Source: JAQUOA01 sp037443785 (GTDB lineage Bacteria; Bacteroidota; Ignavibacteria; UBA10030; UBA8401). From it: a DNA stretch of 64,000 bases. The first letter of the stretch is position 1, and each line of letters opens with the position of its first letter. Below, in pieces: positions 63,401-64,000 of this stretch. Below the pieces are notes generated by a model. The model saw only the letters and a list, made by a program, of their open reading frames with translations. It was not told where the DNA came from and made no database searches. A program made the translations under genes and the position numbers. The DNA lies in NCBI GenBank assembly GCA_037443785.1, contig JBBINR010000012.1:32356-96355 (forward strand), given 5' to 3'.

Positions 63401-63500
63401 ACTGTGCTTTTTTTTGCGAACGAAGTGCTTTTGCTTTTTCTTTCATCTTCGCTCGTTTTTTCCGGTGTTTTTTTGCAACACGGAATCCTTTTTTGTTCAC
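63399..63500 (-). CDS. 33-residue very basic protein, possibly a small ribosomal protein
   Basis: A GTG at 63500 opens a 33-codon frame beginning MNKKGFRVAKKHRKKRAKMK, with about half of all residues Lys or Arg. AAAGGAG lies 6 bases upstream and a strong terminator follows the stop, so it is very likely a real gene. Composition and the KKHRKKR core recall the small AURKAIP1/COX24-type (bS22/mS38-like) ribosomal proteins, which are easily missed because of size. That identity is a guess from pattern. Confidence 0.75.
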   Translation of the reverse strand: MNKKGFRVAKKHRKKRAKMKEKAKALRSQKKAQ

Positions 63501-63520
63501 GGTAACTCCTTTAGTTTGTA

Positions 63521-63709
63521 TTATGGTTCACTGCAATTATGATAAAATCCACACTTCGGGCAAAATAATTTACACTTCCTGCTGTCTAACGGCGTTCCGC
63601 AATTGACGCAATAATTCCAATAATGCTTCTCAGGCTTCATTTCGATCACTTCAATATTGAAATTCAATAAGGAAGGAATTTTTTTAATTTCAATCTTCTT
63701 CGATTCCAT
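63521..63709 (-). CDS. Small zinc-ribbon protein
   Basis: A 62-residue protein with CVNCG near residue 34 and CPKCG near residue 50, spaced as in a treble-clef/zinc-ribbon, followed by a terminal CSEP. The first 30 residues are Lys/Ile-rich. It ends 20 bases before the small basic protein on the same strand and may be co-transcribed with it. No family recognised; a nucleic-acid or ribosome-associated role would fit small zinc ribbons but is not shown. Confidence 0.65.
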   Translation of the reverse strand: MESKKIEIKKIPSLLNFNIEVIEMKPEKHYWNYCVNCGTPLDSRKCKLFCPKCGFYHNCSEP

Positions 63710-63754
63710 GCACGTTCCAACTTACTGAAGTGAAATATCGAATGCAAGTGGTTT

Positions 63755-64000
63755 CTATTGTTGGATGTATCCGTCGTTCTTTGCCAGCTCGTCGACTTTC
63801 TTCTCCGAAGACAGCAGCGGAAGCATTACCTCAAAATGTTTTATGAGCATTTCCAGCCGCTGATTTTCGGAATTCATTCCAAGGAAAAGCTGACGCTGAA
63901 TCAATTCCAGTCCAGATTTTTGTACAAGAAAAAATGAACGGGTCTGCCTGATATTTTCATGCTCCACCGTTTTCACTGAGCCTGTAAAAACGATGGACAC
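63755..64000 (-). CDS. Unidentified protein, C-terminal part (cut by window edge)
   Basis: An open frame enters from the right edge and ends at 63755. The visible 82 codons encode a mostly helical C-terminus (FLVQKSGLELIQRQLFLGMN, then LEMLIKHFEVMLPLL). The codon at the edge is GTG, which could be a start or internal. No motif is recognisable. It lies 45 bases upstream of the zinc-ribbon gene on the same strand. Confidence 0.55.
   Translation of the reverse strand: MSIVFTGSVKTVEHENIRQTRSFFLVQKSGLELIQRQLFLGMNSENQRLEMLIKHFEVMLPLLSSEKKVDELAKNDGYIQQ

Noticed and set aside
1..64000. CRISPR arrays, insertion sequences, prophage or restriction-modification genes
   Set aside because: I looked for regularly spaced repeats and for transposase, integrase, capsid or methylase motifs and found none; the only mobile-like item is the tRNA/GIY-YIG arrangement.

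Overview
The window looks like part of the chromosome of a motile Gram-negative bacterium. I place it tentatively in the Bacteroidota/Chlorobiota/Ignavibacteria area. The reasons are the folP-cdaA gene pair (typical of that group from my knowledge), an outer-membrane OprB-type porin, a MacB/HlyD-type exporter and a flagellin locus with a textbook sigma-28 promoter. Lineage is an inference; there is no rRNA or other phylogenetic marker here. Coding density is high. Genes from 1 to about 40.3 kb lie on the minus strand, 40.6-47.1 kb on the plus strand, and 47.2-64 kb on the minus strand.

Region A (1-12.5 kb) is a chemotaxis region. It holds two CheY-like single receivers, CheR, a HEAT-repeat protein, a third receiver, a small CxxC protein, an OprB-like porin, three methyl-accepting chemotaxis proteins (MCPs), a periplasmic protein, CheW and a second small CxxC protein. 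One MCP carries a c-type haem motif. All three MCPs end in the same short tail. Region B (12.5-26.4 kb) is sensory. It has a REC-PAS-kinase-REC hybrid, an Rcp1-like receiver, a 2272-residue kinase with about eleven PAS and three GAF domains, an NtrC-type sigma-54 activator overlapping its likely partner REC-PAS kinase, and a NarL/LuxR-type regulator.

Region C (26.5-40.3 kb) is a late-flagellar and glycosylation locus. Reading with transcription, it runs from four nucleotide-sugar genes (WecB-like 2-epimerase, SDR, RmlC-like cupin, RmlD-like reductase) to a 1654-residue methyltransferase/GT2/GT4/GT2/TPR fusion and a GT2-TPR protein. It continues to flagellin (sigma-28 promoter, terminator), fliS, fliD, flaG, a FlgN/FliT-like protein, a FlgM-like protein and an unknown 97-residue protein. 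The layout suggests a glycosylated, possibly methylated, flagellin.

Region D (40.6-47.1 kb, plus strand) encodes a small type IV filament/type II secretion-like module: an F-type membrane platform, an E/PilB-type ATPase, and three short proteins that each start Met-Gly followed by a hydrophobic segment. A secreted YD-repeat-like protein follows. Region E (47.2-54.9 kb) is a second signalling island. It has a cysteine-motif protein of unknown function, two soluble REC-kinases, a membrane HAMP-GAF kinase with two receivers, a single receiver, and a TPR protein ending in a receiver whose phospho-acceptor Asp is Glu.

Region F (55-55.7 kb) holds tRNA-Ser(UGA), a GIY-YIG nuclease ORF starting 3 bases after it, and a decayed partial copy of the same tRNA at the end of that ORF. 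Region G (55.7-64 kb) has a MacB-like exporter without its ATPase, then miaA, pcm, a GT2, cdaA and folP. It ends with a 33-residue basic protein, a zinc-ribbon protein and a gene cut by the window edge.
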